NCBI GenBank assembly: GCA_949152475.1
Contig: OX424555.1
Coordinates: 98,489,515-98,553,514 of the forward strand
Origin: Terebella lapidaria
Taxonomy: Eukaryota > Annelida > Polychaeta > Terebellida > Terebellidae
Direction of reading: 5' to 3'
Length of the DNA: 64,000 nt
The position numbers and the translations under genes are program-made. Below are positions 55,346 through 64,000 of this stretch, piece by piece. Under the pieces are notes generated by a model. The model did no database searches. It was not told where the DNA came from and saw nothing but the letters and a program-made list of their open reading frames with translations. The stretch's first letter is position 1. Each line of letters opens with the position of its first letter.

Positions 55346-58240
55346 ATGTTGCTTATATGGATATTGAACATTCTACTGATCTTCGCCTCGCTGACAGCAT
55401 TTCTTGATGCGGCGGGCGATAACCGAGGAATTGAACGGTTTGTTTACACCCGCCATGACCTGTTGAATCTCCGGCCCCCTAGCAACCGAATACAGAAGAC
55501 GCCCCCCACACCTGTACCAGACGAAATAGTTCAAAAGAAACGCAAACGGGGAAGACGGGGAGGTGTTCGTCGTCGGCAGAGAAGTAGATGGAGGAGAGTG
55601 CCGCTTCCTTCCATCATACTGGGCAATGTTCGATCGATCAACAACAAGATGGATGAGCTTGCCGCCTACTGCAGATACAGCCACGAATTCCGTGAGTCTT
55701 CCGTCATGTGCTTCAGTGAGACCTGGCTTCGAGAGGACATTCCCGACGGATGTGTCAACATTGATGGTTATTCTGTGATCCGATGTGACAGGACAGTGGA
55801 CTCGGGGAAGCAGACAGGTGGGGGTGTGTGTATGTACGTTAATAACCGTTGGACTAACAACTGGTGTGTGAGGGAGACATTGTGTACACCGGATATCGAA
55901 TTACTGACTGTCAGTGTGAGGCCATACTATCTGCCTCGGGAGTTCACGCAGGTATTCTTCCTCACCACATACATACCCCCATCGGCAAACATATCCAGGG
56001 CTGCTGACAACATTGCATCCCGGATATCAGAACTAGAGACCAGCCATCCAGATGCTGTTAAAATTATTCTGGGCGATTTTAACAGTTGCACACTTGACAA
56101 CGTTTTACCCAGCTACACGCAGTACGTCTCCTGTCACACCCGTGAAAACAAAACAATTGATTTGTGCTACTCAAATGTGAAACAAGCGTATGTAACACAT
56201 CGCAGACCACCACTTGGAAACTCTGACCACAACATCGTTCACATCATCCCAAGCTACAAGCAGAAGCTAAAACAGTCCAAACCAGAAATCCGTGTTGTGA
56301 AACAGTGGACTAGTGACGCTGTGGATGAACTCCGGGCCTGCCTTGACTGTACCTCTTGGGATGTGCTTAGTGATGAAGACTACCTCGACAGGAATGTTGA
56401 TGTTGTTAGTGATTACATCAAGTTTTGTGAGGACATGATCATCCCTAGGAAAGAAGTTAAGTGTTTCGCAAACAATAAACCATGGATAACTAAAGAACTG
56501 AAGGAAACTATTAATTCTAAGAAGCGGACACTGAGCAGTAAAGATAAGGTCGAACTAAAACGTGTACAGACAGACCTCGACGCAAAAATCAGGCAATGCA
56601 GAAGCTCTTTCAAAAGGAAACTAGAAGACAATTTTCGATCCACAAACACCAGAGATGCATGGAAGGGACTTCGGCAAGTCACAGGATTCGGACTCAAGCC
56701 CACATGTCTGAACCAAAACATCACCGTCGCGTTCACAGATGAGCTTAACGAGTTCTACGCTCGCTTTGACCAGCGTAACTTCACACAAGAACAAAAGGCT
56801 GCATACCGGGATATCCTCGATACTGTCTCATCATCAAGCAGAGTCCACATCAAAGAGGAAAGTGTCCTGAAACATCTTGGGCGAATAAAAACAAGTAAGG
56901 CGTGTGGTCCAGACAATGTGTCAGGTCGTGTCCTGAAGGAATGCCGATACCAACTAGCTCCAGTACTGTGTAATCTCTTCCAAACATCTATGGATACTCA
57001 TCATATCCCAATTCAGTGGAAGACCTCCAACATTGTTCCAGTACCAAAGAAGCCACGACCTGCTGAACGAAATGATTATCGCCCGGTTGCACTCACCTCA
57101 ATCATGATGAAGTGTTTCGAACGAACTGTGCTTGAACACCTGACACCGGCAATCCAGTCAGCCATGGACCCTCTGCAGTTTGCCTACCGTGCCAACCGCA
57201 GTGTAGAGGACGCCACACTGACCCTCGTACAGCGTCTGTACCAGCATCTCGATACAGCCGGCAACTACGCAAGGGTTCTCATGGTGGACTTCTCCAGTGC
57301 CTTCAACACCATTCAGCCGCACATCATGATGAAGAAGCTCCAGGCACTGGAGGTGAACCCGAACATCATCCTCTGGGTACACGACTTCCTGACCAGGAGA
57401 CTACAACGTGTGTGTGTGGGGCCTGTACGATCTGAACTGTGTGAAACGAACACTGGTGCACCCCAAGGCTGTGTGATATCTCCAGTCCTGTTTACACTGT
57501 ATACAAATGACTGTTTTAGTAGCTTTCGTGGTTGTGACATAATAAAATATGCTGACGATACTGCCATTTTGGGCAAAATAGGAAAAAAACAAGGGGATGT
57601 TCAGTACTTTAAGTGTATCGATTATTTTGCTGCTTGGTGTTCTGAAAACTTTCTCGAGCTAAATGTTGCTAAGACCAAGGAACTTGTATTTGATTTTAGA
57701 CGGTCCACATCTGCCATACAATCAGTTGTTATTGGAACTCAAATTGTTGAACGTGTAAATGAGTACAAGTATTTGGGTACTATTATTGATGATAAACTAA
57801 ACTGGGCCCCAAATATCAAACGTGTACACAGTAAGGCCCAACAAAGGTTGTATTTTCTCAGGAAACTTAAGGCTTTTAATGTTGATCCAGTCATTATGAA
57901 CCTTTTCTACAAATCAGTCATACAGAGTATTTTTACTTTTTGCCTATTGGTGTATTATGGAAATTCTAATAAGACATATGTCAGTAAGCTCAAAAGTGTT
58001 GTAACTCAGGCACAAAAGATCACAGGTATTCACTGCATAGAAGTATCAGAACTGTTCCATAACTTGTGTCTGAACAAAGCAAAATCTGTTACCACTGACT
58101 TGTCTCACCCACTCAACAACCTATATGTCACCCTCAAGTCTGGTGTACGTCTCAAAGCTCTCAGGTGCAATACATCAAGGTATAGCAAATCTTTTGTCCC
58201 TCAATCAATCCAGCTGTTCAACTCTGTATGCAGAAGGTAG
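55346..58240 (+). CDS. LINE endonuclease-reverse transcriptase, open
   Basis: From ATG 55346 the frame runs 964 codons to the TAG ending at 58240; the same frame is open upstream to 55277 but without an ATG. An N-terminal basic stretch (KKRKRGRRGGVRRRQRSRWR) precedes an APE-type endonuclease (ILGNVRSINNKMDELAAYCR, SETWLREDIPDG, LGDFNSC, NSDHNIVHII). RT: VPVPKKPRPAERNDYRPVAL, MVDFSSAFNTIQPH, GAPQGCVISPVLF (near residue 704), YADDTAIL (735), then LELNVAKTKELVFDFR and EYKYLGTIID. These strings resemble fish Rex1/Babar elements. No interruption is seen, and the catalytic motifs are present. Activity is possible but unproven. Confidence 0.9.
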   Translation: MLLIWILNILLIFASLTAFLDAAGDNRGIERFVYTRHDLLNLRPPSNRIQKTPPTPVPDEIVQKKRKRGRRGGVRRRQRSRWRRVPLPSIILGNVRSINNKMDELAAYCRYSHEFRESSVMCFSETWLREDIPDGCVNIDGYSVIRCDRTVDSGKQTGGGVCMYVNNRWTNNWCVRETLCTPDIELLTVSVRPYYLPREFTQVFFLTTYIPPSANISRAADNIASRISELETSHPDAVKIILGDFNSCTLDNVLPSYTQYVSCHTRENKTIDLCYSNVKQAYVTHRRPPLGNSDHNIVHIIPSYKQKLKQSKPEIRVVKQWTSDAVDELRACLDCTSWDVLSDEDYLDRNVDVVSDYIKFCEDMIIPRKEVKCFANNKPWITKELKETINSKKRTLSSKDKVELKRVQTDLDAKIRQCRSSFKRKLEDNFRSTNTRDAWKGLRQVTGFGLKPTCLNQNITVAFTDELNEFYARFDQRNFTQEQKAAYRDILDTVSSSSRVHIKEESVLKHLGRIKTSKACGPDNVSGRVLKECRYQLAPVLCNLFQTSMDTHHIPIQWKTSNIVPVPKKPRPAERNDYRPVALTSIMMKCFERTVLEHLTPAIQSAMDPLQFAYRANRSVEDATLTLVQRLYQHLDTAGNYARVLMVDFSSAFNTIQPHIMMKKLQALEVNPNIILWVHDFLTRRLQRVCVGPVRSELCETNTGAPQGCVISPVLFTLYTNDCFSSFRGCDIIKYADDTAILGKIGKKQGDVQYFKCIDYFAAWCSENFLELNVAKTKELVFDFRRSTSAIQSVVIGTQIVERVNEYKYLGTIIDDKLNWAPNIKRVHSKAQQRLYFLRKLKAFNVDPVIMNLFYKSVIQSIFTFCLLVYYGNSNKTYVSKLKSVVTQAQKITGIHCIEVSELFHNLCLNKAKSVTTDLSHPLNNLYVTLKSGVRLKALRCNTSRYSKSFVPQSIQLFNSVCRR

Positions 58241-58303
58241 TCTCTGGTTCTTGTCTAGTCACAATTACGGGTATATATTGGTGCTTAATTGTATCAGAGT
58301 AAT

Positions 58304-58443
58304 TATTATTTTTATTTATTATTATTATTATTATTATTTATTATTATTAATATTATTATTATTATTTTTATTTTTATTATTGTTTAATAAATATATCAGA
58401 TTAATTATTATTTTTATTTATTATCAGTGTTGAACATATATTA

Positions 58444-58483
<40 letters not shown>

Positions 58484-58541
58484 GCTGTCATAGTTATTAT
58501 TTTTATACTTTTCTAATGGTCATTATTACTACTACTATATA

Positions 58542-58592
<51 letters not shown>
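58304..58592. repeat. TTA/ATT microsatellite in LINE 3' UTR
   Basis: Several interrupted (TTA)n runs (58310-58385, 58440-58485, 58541-58592), AT-rich and probably unstable, between the LINE stop codon and its tail. Confidence 0.85.
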
Positions 58593-58736
58593 GTCTAGTC
58601 TAGTTTATTCAGTTGATTGTTCAATCCTTATTTCATGTCTTTCTGGTTGGAAAACTGTCTGGTCATTCATTATTTTATTGTATGTGTGTATATGGTTTTA
58701 GTTGTACAACAAGTTTCCTATGTGGACCAAATAAAG

Positions 58737-58767
<31 letters not shown>

Positions 58768-58775
58768 ATCTACTT

Positions 58776-60900
58776 GGGGTTCGTCCTGCTCATCAGCGGG
58801 TGGGGCGGCATCGTTTGCCACCGAACAACTATCCCCGGACGTAGTGTTGGTCGCCACCACGTCCGGATCTAGTTTCCCTGCCGCGGGTTCCGGCCCTGCT
58901 GTCCCGGAGGACCAGACCGGAAGGAACTCCGTTGCGGGCCAGGGAGGGCTCCCTGGTATCCGCGCGACCGCAGGCGTTCCAACAACTCCGGACACTTAAG
59001 CCAAAAGTGTCCCTGCTTTCCGCAGAAGTAACAGGGACGGTTCTGAGCTGAGCTTCGATCCCGGCGCAGTGCGCAATCATCTGCGCGGCGCCGAGGTCGT
59101 ATTCCTCGATGTCGCACTCGTCCGAGGACGAGCACGGCGCGGCGACTGGTGCCGCATGTGCGGGCGCCCCTGTAGAGGGTGCCGGCGCACTAACCCACTG
59201 CGGGGTAGGTTCCCTGGCGGGTTCCCGGACGCGGAGTCTATTGCCTCCTCCATCGATCGTTTCTCATCGGTGGCCAGCCCGTAAGCTAAGTGGTAAGGCT
59301 GGCCATCGATGAACTGATCGATCAGCATCGTCTCAAACCGTCTGGAGTCCATGTCCGGAAAAGCTCTCCGGCCGAGTATGCGTAGGTTGAACGCATAGTC
59401 TGTCACGGACTCAGTCGGCTGGCGGGTATGCGCCTTGAACTCTCGTTCAGACTGCCGCCGATTGGTCGTCGGCGTGAACAGCAGGCGAAGTTGATGAGCA
59501 ACCTCGCCGAACGTCACTGTTCCCACCGGCAGACACGGCATCACGCGGAGAGCTTTTCCTTCCAAGCTCCCCGCGAGGACGTGTCCAGCTTCATGCTGGG
59601 ACCATCCTTCGTACACGGCGGTACGCCATACCTGGAGCAAGTAGTCCTCCAAGTTGGCGTTATCCCCGTTGAACCGTTTCCGCCACGAAGAGTGGTCAGG
59701 CCCGTCATCGCGTTTGTTACGCGTCCGACGTGCGGTCCCGGCTCCGGGGTCGTCCGTGTACAGCGGCAAGTACAGCGGCAAACATCGACGCCGCGGACAT
59801 AGGAGCAGGGAAGCTCACGTTTGCCGCCGGGGTCATTCCCGCTAAAAACCCACTCTGGCTAGGTGCGGGCGGGGCTCCCATCGAACCTACTGGGTAGGCT
59901 CCAGAAGGGGCGGCAAAGCTTGGGGCCGAAGCCGCCTGTTGCCACTGCCCGTCCGACACACTGTACGTGCCAGGGTAAGTCGGCCACGCGGCTTGCGCTC
60001 CAACCGTCGGAACGGTCGACGCGGTCGCCAACGTGGTGCCTCCGAGCCGCGGAGCAGGCGCAGGTCCCATTGCGGGGGTCACTGGCGCCTGCGGACTCGG
60101 CAGGACTTGGGGAGGGGCTACTGGCCCAGACATCCCCGGACTAAGAATAGCCGACGGGTCAACGCTCGGAGGCGGCTGATTCCGCTTGAACAGTACAAGC
60201 GCCTCGGATATCAGCCACCTCTCCCTCTCCGTCAAAGGCCCCGAGTTGCCTTGTGACAGCGGAGAGGGGGAGCGGTTCTGCCGGTCTGATCGTCCCTGAT
60301 GGGGCGACCGGGCGCGGTCATAGCGCCCTAGAGGAGCCAGCTCACTCAGAGTGTGGGTGAGCTGGTCCATCCCGCCTGACGCGGACTGTCTGGATTCCCG
60401 GCCGGGAGCCCTCGCAGGAGCTCTTCCGGCTGGAGGTGGCATCCAGAACTGCTGGTCCGCTTGCCCGGAGGTACTCGGGCCGGCTACCACTCGATCCCGG
60501 ACATCCGGAGATGTCCCCTGAAAGAGCGTCGCCTGCCACGACTGCCGTCCGGACTTAGGCGGGCGCGGGGTAGCGCCGTTGCCAGCTCCACCTACCGCGC
60601 CTACCGGATCAGGGCCAGGCCCTGATAGCAATCCCTGTTGCTGCCCCTCAGGGCGCGACTCATCGTCCGGAGACGGAGCCAGGGACGCCAGAGTCGACTC
60701 CGCGGACGGGGTCTTGTCCACGGAGGTCTCCGCACGTTCCTTCCTACTGCCGGAGTCATCCGAAGAATCCTCACGGCGGCCGTCACTTGACCGGGTGCGG
60801 TCCGCGACGTTTCCACCCGTTTCCCCCCCTTGGGTTCATCAGCCTTATTTGCGGCCTTATCTCTTTCCTTCGTCATTTTTATGAGATGTCCTTGAGGAGC
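58776..60900 (-). mobile_element. Gypsy gag region
   Basis: Open stretches on the element strand. A proline-, glycine- and serine-rich N-terminal part lies at 59717-60721 (MDKTPSAESTLASLAPSP). A capsid-like part follows at 59077-59781: WRKRFNGDNANLEDYLLQVW, EGKALRVMPCLP, EREFKAHTRQPTESVTDYAF and MLIDQFIDGQPYHLAYGL. One CCHC zinc knuckle, CYFCGKQGHFWLKC, is at 58992-59033. The capsid-like motifs are those of Ty3/gypsy gag proteins. The region is not one continuous frame and counts as fossil. Confidence 0.8.
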
Positions 60901-60976
60901 GGGCGATCCCCGGGGACGAAGGAGGCTACAACACTGTGACGGTAGGCTGCGATGGAACACTGTCGGACTGATCCTG

Positions 60977-60988
60977 GTCACGGCACCA
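60977..60988 (-). other. tRNA-His-type primer binding site
   Basis: Minus-strand TGGTGCCGTGAC lies one base inside the upstream LTR. Its complement GTCACGGCACCA equals the 3' end of typical animal tRNA-His with CCA, compared from memory. Confidence 0.7.
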
Positions 60989-60989
60989 A

Positions 60990-61723
60990 TGTAAAGTTAT
61001 TGACTACCGTCCGCTCTTCGGGATCCTCGAGGATAGTCCTCTCTCATCCGAGTCCTTGTGGACGCGCATCCGCTATTCCGGATCCTTGCGGCGGGGCCGC
61101 TCACCGGAGGTCGCTGCGGACACGGTAACTATTTCAGCATTAACGGTAACCAGGTAACAGCCCACCCGACTCCCAGGCCTACGGACACCGTTCAGAAACT
61201 AGTTCATCCCTACGGTGTTAACTGGCGGGGCCTGGCGAGCCGCGGTCTGCCTCGGGGACGGAACCCCGTACAGTCCGACATGCTGGCCAGAGCCTATGTC
61301 ACACGTCCCGGGAAGGGAGAGAACTGGCGATCCACAGGGCGTACGCCCCCGAGTCAGCAACTTGTCTCTCCCAGCCCGGGCCTCCCCATGGAAATCGTCC
61401 CCAGGGCTCTAGGAGCCCTCTACTCAGAACCAGGGAACACAAAGCTCATGGCGAGCCTCGTGTGCGTCCTAGTCACTCTCTCTCGGACAATCTCCTCGAT
61501 CGAGTCGCTTCCAGTGTATATATAATACACCACAAGCTGTAGGGCGCACGCGAGGTCTAATCGATCCATTGTTATAGTTTACTGGAGCGTAAATTACAAT
61601 GCGTCGCCGTGGCAACGCACGCTCGAACGGAGCGTGTCAAAACAAGGCCAAGTACGAAAAGGCCACATAAATGGCATTTATGTTTACAATCACCTGCCGC
61701 GTGCTTAGGGCAAAATCGCCACA
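60990..61723 (-). repeat. Gypsy LTR, upstream copy
   Basis: Partner of 44876-45599, slightly longer by small indels (one near 61082-61100). Same TATATATA-containing box near 61517-61525. Followed by CAGG and the resumed RT-family sequence. Confidence 0.92.
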
Positions 61724-61903
61724 CAGGTCTGCCAATAATGGTGCACAGTTTGTACCCATGGGAATACCAATAGTTTGTTGAAATATACGACCACCAAATT
61801 CCACAAAAATATTATCAATCAGAAAATTAACCATATTCACCACATCTATTTCAGTATATTTGTATGGGGCATCTGAGTCGCCTTTAACAAAATAAGCGGT
61901 TTA
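61724..61903 (-). pseudogene. RT-family copy, right half
   Basis: In the minus sense: AYFVKGDSDAPYKYTEIDVV, NFLIDNIFVEFGGRIFQQ, then GIPMGTNCAPLLADL up to 61724. It is the upstream piece of the copy whose downstream part ends at 44875. The family sequence starts near 61903, so the copy was already 5' truncated. Confidence 0.8.
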
Positions 61904-62054
61904 ATTTGAGCGGTTTAAAGTTTAATTCGAGGTCTAACTTGGATACGGGTCCACTCCAAAGTGATTATAATAATTGATTGAAGACGCTACACTTATATTG
62001 ACCATATGCCGTGATTTTTTCGAATTTTACAAAATATGAAATTATTAGCAATAT

Positions 62055-62330
62055 GTGTGTATCAGGATATTGCCACTAATACCACAAGATGTTGATGATA
62101 CCTTTAAAGAACATAAAACGAAACACTTTCAGAATAGAAGCAAAGTCCAATAGAACACCTTAAAACCAAAGACACACTGGCGTCATCAGGGGCAGACAGT
62201 GTATAAAATGTGGTTATTTCTACTGTAACACGCATGGAAGAATTAGAATACACATGCTCAAAAACCAATCAAACACGCCATCTGACACCCCCCCCCCCTC
62301 GCCCCCCGAAATAAGTGTGTGACAAGTAAC
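62055..62330 (+). repeat. Dispersed repeat block (KDTLASSGAD type)
   Basis: Diverged match to 31905-32165 and its copies, best over AAAGACACACTGGCGTCATC and the following 80 bases. In one frame both read KDTLASSGAD then NVV(I)STV, but stops flank this copy. It ends in a C-rich run at 62290-62308. Origin unknown. Confidence 0.5.
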
Positions 62331-62340
62331 ATTATCGGTT

Positions 62341-62700
62341 GTCAGTTGCTTAGAAGTAGAGCTTTCACCTCACAAACCAGTGGGCACAGGTTCGATCTCA
62401 GGTCTCGCTCACTGGCGAACGTAGAACCAGATTTGTTGTCTTTCAGCCCGGCTGGGTGAAGTTGTGGCACCGGGATTCTCAGCAGTGGTGATGGGATGGC
62501 TAATGTATTTATCACACACTATAAACTGCAATGTCAGAGGACTCCGATAGGTGTGATAAACCTTTTCTGTATCACCCTACTTCAAACTAATCTGTATAAC
62601 TCGCTGAGCCACACCGGGGCGAAACTACTTTCTTACCGCGGATTACGTAAAGACCATTATTGCGTGAAAGAACAATGTGATGTCGTATGAAAACGATTCT
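62341..62700 (+). mobile_element. tRNA-derived SINE (head visible)
   Basis: TTGCTTAGAAGTAGAGC (near 62347-62363) resembles a tRNA A box with its flank, and GGTTCGATCTC (62389-62399) a B box, about 40 bases apart as in tRNA-type pol III promoters. The body continues GCCCGGCTGGGTGAAGTTGT and later GCGTAAAGACCATTATTGCG. It cannot fold as a tRNA. The 3' end is uncertain. Confidence 0.6.
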
Positions 62701-62868
62701 AGTAACCTGGAGTTACTTACCAAGCCCAGACTTGAGATTTTCGGACATCACTTGCATACTCATGAATATAATTGAATCATTTAGTTAATTTATTAATGAT
62801 CATTGACAATGTTCTTATGATAACGACGGTATTTAATATCATGTTTAAAAAGTAGTGTGTGATAAAAT

Positions 62869-63030
62869 AAAAACCACGCTCGTGTGTTTTCCGCAAGAGA
62901 TATCGGTCTCGTTTGGTCTGGCGGATGAACACAGGATACACTCGTCCTTCGGACTCGTGCATCCTGAATTCATTCGCCAGACCAAACTCGACCGATATCT
63001 TTTTGCGGAAAACACACTCGCATGGTTTTA
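62869..63030. repeat. Long hairpin of about 160 bp
   Basis: Left and right halves are inverted repeats over nearly their whole length. GTGTGTTTTCCGC and GATATCGGTC on the left pair with GCGGAAAACACAC and GACCGATATC on the right; TTTGGTCTGGC pairs with GCCAGACCAAA. The tip is GTCC-TTC-GGAC at 62944-62954. It is probably a foldback MITE. No target duplication is obvious. Confidence 0.8.
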
Positions 63031-63650
63031 TATATGTACCCTTATTAGCTTCAAACCGCTGTGGAAATTATGGAAGTTCAGTACACACACCACAAAAAAG
63101 ACCCCACTAGAAATAAGTGCGAAAATCATTATCATTAAATTTTCAGTACAAAGTCTGTGAAGGCCTATGAAATTTTACAAAATTAACTTTCTCTGAAATG
63201 GTGCGTCTACTTTCATTAAGATTTCACATGTAATTTTTATATTCACTAGTCAGGTGGACACGTTTTAGAAATGACCCACGACTTCTCCCCATCAATGCAA
63301 AACGTCGACAAAATGACAATCCATTTGCACTTTTAGATGTGTGAGTGGACAAAGATCACTTTGGAATAACAAAAGGCAATCGAACAGGTTTGCTGATCAA
63401 TAAATCTTGAGAGATACTTGTATCTTTTTACCTGTAAGTTTTGACTATGATCGTCATATTTTACAGTCCCATAGTGCTGCCGTTACATTTTTGTGCAATC
63501 AGCATAACGAATGAATAATTCATATTCGTATACCTGCAATATATTCTCATGATGACGCCCACCTACCATCAAAATGAGGGGAAAATACAAAAAGTCGAAC
63601 GTGGCAGTATCACAAGCGAACGATGACGTAATTCCAGCTTGAGACAAAAA
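63031..63650. other. Unassigned stretch
   Basis: AT-rich, with no coding or repeat structure that I can support. Confidence 0.4.
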
Positions 63651-64000
63651 GATGAAAACAGAGATCATCACCGAACTCAATCACAAAATACAGGCACTTG
63701 TAGATAAATCAACCAAGAAAATTATGTTCACCTGTCGCAAACTGAAGCAGGATACCAGTAAATCATTCCTAAACCTTGAGGTTGAGTACACCAGTCCGAA
63801 TACCAGTCCTTAAAACGAACGGTGTAGTAACCAAACATCAGTCTTATAAAATTGCTCTCAACAAAATGTCAAAAGGCCACGGATCAGGTATCAAAATCGA
63901 TACGTTGAGGGAAAATCTGATCTTCACTGGTATCCCGGAGGCAGAGAATGACGAGACAGAGAAGATCCGTAAGACAATAGTGAAGGTCCCTCCTGTTAAA
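63651..64000 (+). pseudogene. LINE ORF1-like fragment, runs off the window
   Basis: MKTEIITELNHKIQALVDKS looks like the coiled-coil start of an L1/Tx1-type ORF1. After a stop near 63812 and a frame change, 63895-64000 reads KIDTLRENLIFTGIPEAEND, the typical (R)ENLIF.GIPE block of the ORF1 RNA-binding domain. The rest of the element lies beyond the right edge. Confidence 0.6.

Larger units (their letters stand above)
55202..58769 (+). mobile_element. Rex1/Babar-like LINE nested in the LTR element
   Basis: A 3.57-kb insertion flanked by a CTACTT target duplication (55196-55201 and 58770-58775), opposite in orientation to its host element. It has a short 5' UTR, one long ORF, a 3' UTR with TTA repeats, AATAAA near 58729 and a (TATC)n tail, the kind of microsatellite tail seen in CR1-group LINEs. 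The clear target duplication and full-length ORF show a recent, near-complete insertion between the gag and protease regions. Confidence 0.9.
44876..61723 (-). mobile_element. Ty3/gypsy LTR retrotransposon, minus strand (fossil)
   Basis: Two direct repeats of 724 and 734 bp bound about 15.4 kb of GC-rich interior. Both run TG...CA and are flanked by CAGG (44872-44875 and 61724-61727), a 4-5-base target duplication. Order in the element's sense: LTR, tRNA-His-type primer site, gag with one zinc knuckle, aspartic protease, RT, RNase H, integrase with GPF motif, further open frames, polypurine tract, LTR. PR-RT-RH-IN order is that of Ty3/gypsy. It is broken by a nested LINE and a few further interruptions. 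About 1% LTR divergence makes it young. Confidence 0.92.

Noticed and set aside
62341-62420. Functional tRNA gene
   Set aside because: A and B boxes are present but acceptor and anticodon stems do not form; a SINE head fits better.

Overview
The window looks like repeat-rich nuclear DNA from a marine mollusc (gastropod or bivalve). That call rests on remembered mollusc repeat families (the AGGTTACCGGAC... elements with TGACCTTGA-rich cores, the TACGGTGGC-ended foldback elements, the GIPMGTNCAPLLAD-type reverse transcriptase) and on Rex1-like and CR1/Jockey-like LINEs. No database was searched. I see no convincing host gene, rRNA or tRNA gene in 64 kb. Everything recognisable is mobile or repeated DNA, and most of it is decayed.

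Layout. 1-1.3 kb: a LINE RT fragment, then a foldback MITE. 1.2-31 kb (resuming at 34.1 kb): a head-to-tail array of related units of about 6.7-7.0 kb (A 1221-7915; B 7916-14431, resuming at 18523; C 18634-25678; D from 25679). The units carry remnants of one RT family on both strands, a second foldback element with a short minisatellite, and copies of a hairpin-ended AGGTTACC element. A CR1/Jockey-like LINE (14432-18522, minus) sits in unit B, and other copies preserve the empty site. 31-38.7 kb: an element with CAG-type ends (about 30992-34096) interrupts unit D. It holds a larger AGGTTACC element with a 134-bp minisatellite dense in nuclear-receptor-like motifs. Afterwards a 3.7-kb stretch was duplicated in tandem. 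38.7-44.9 kb: RT-family fragments, a LINE 3' end and a Tigger/pogo-like transposase pseudogene with a PHD-like finger.

44.9-61.7 kb is a GC-rich Ty3/gypsy LTR element on the minus strand. Its LTRs differ by about 1%, it has a tRNA-His-type primer site, and it keeps gag, protease, RT, RNase H and integrase. It inserted into a copy of the RT family (left half ends at 44875, right half resumes at 61724), carries a 1983-bp in-frame internal duplication covering integrase, and was itself entered by a Rex1/Babar-like LINE (55202-58769, plus) whose long ORF is open. 61.7-64 kb: the rest of the host RT element, a dispersed repeat block, a tRNA-like SINE head, a hairpin of about 160 bp and the start of a LINE ORF1 that runs off the end.

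The order of events can be read: RT-family copy, then gypsy element, then Rex1-like LINE on the right; array growth, then LINE and CAG-element insertion, then the 3.7-kb duplication on the left. All similarity statements are by eye.
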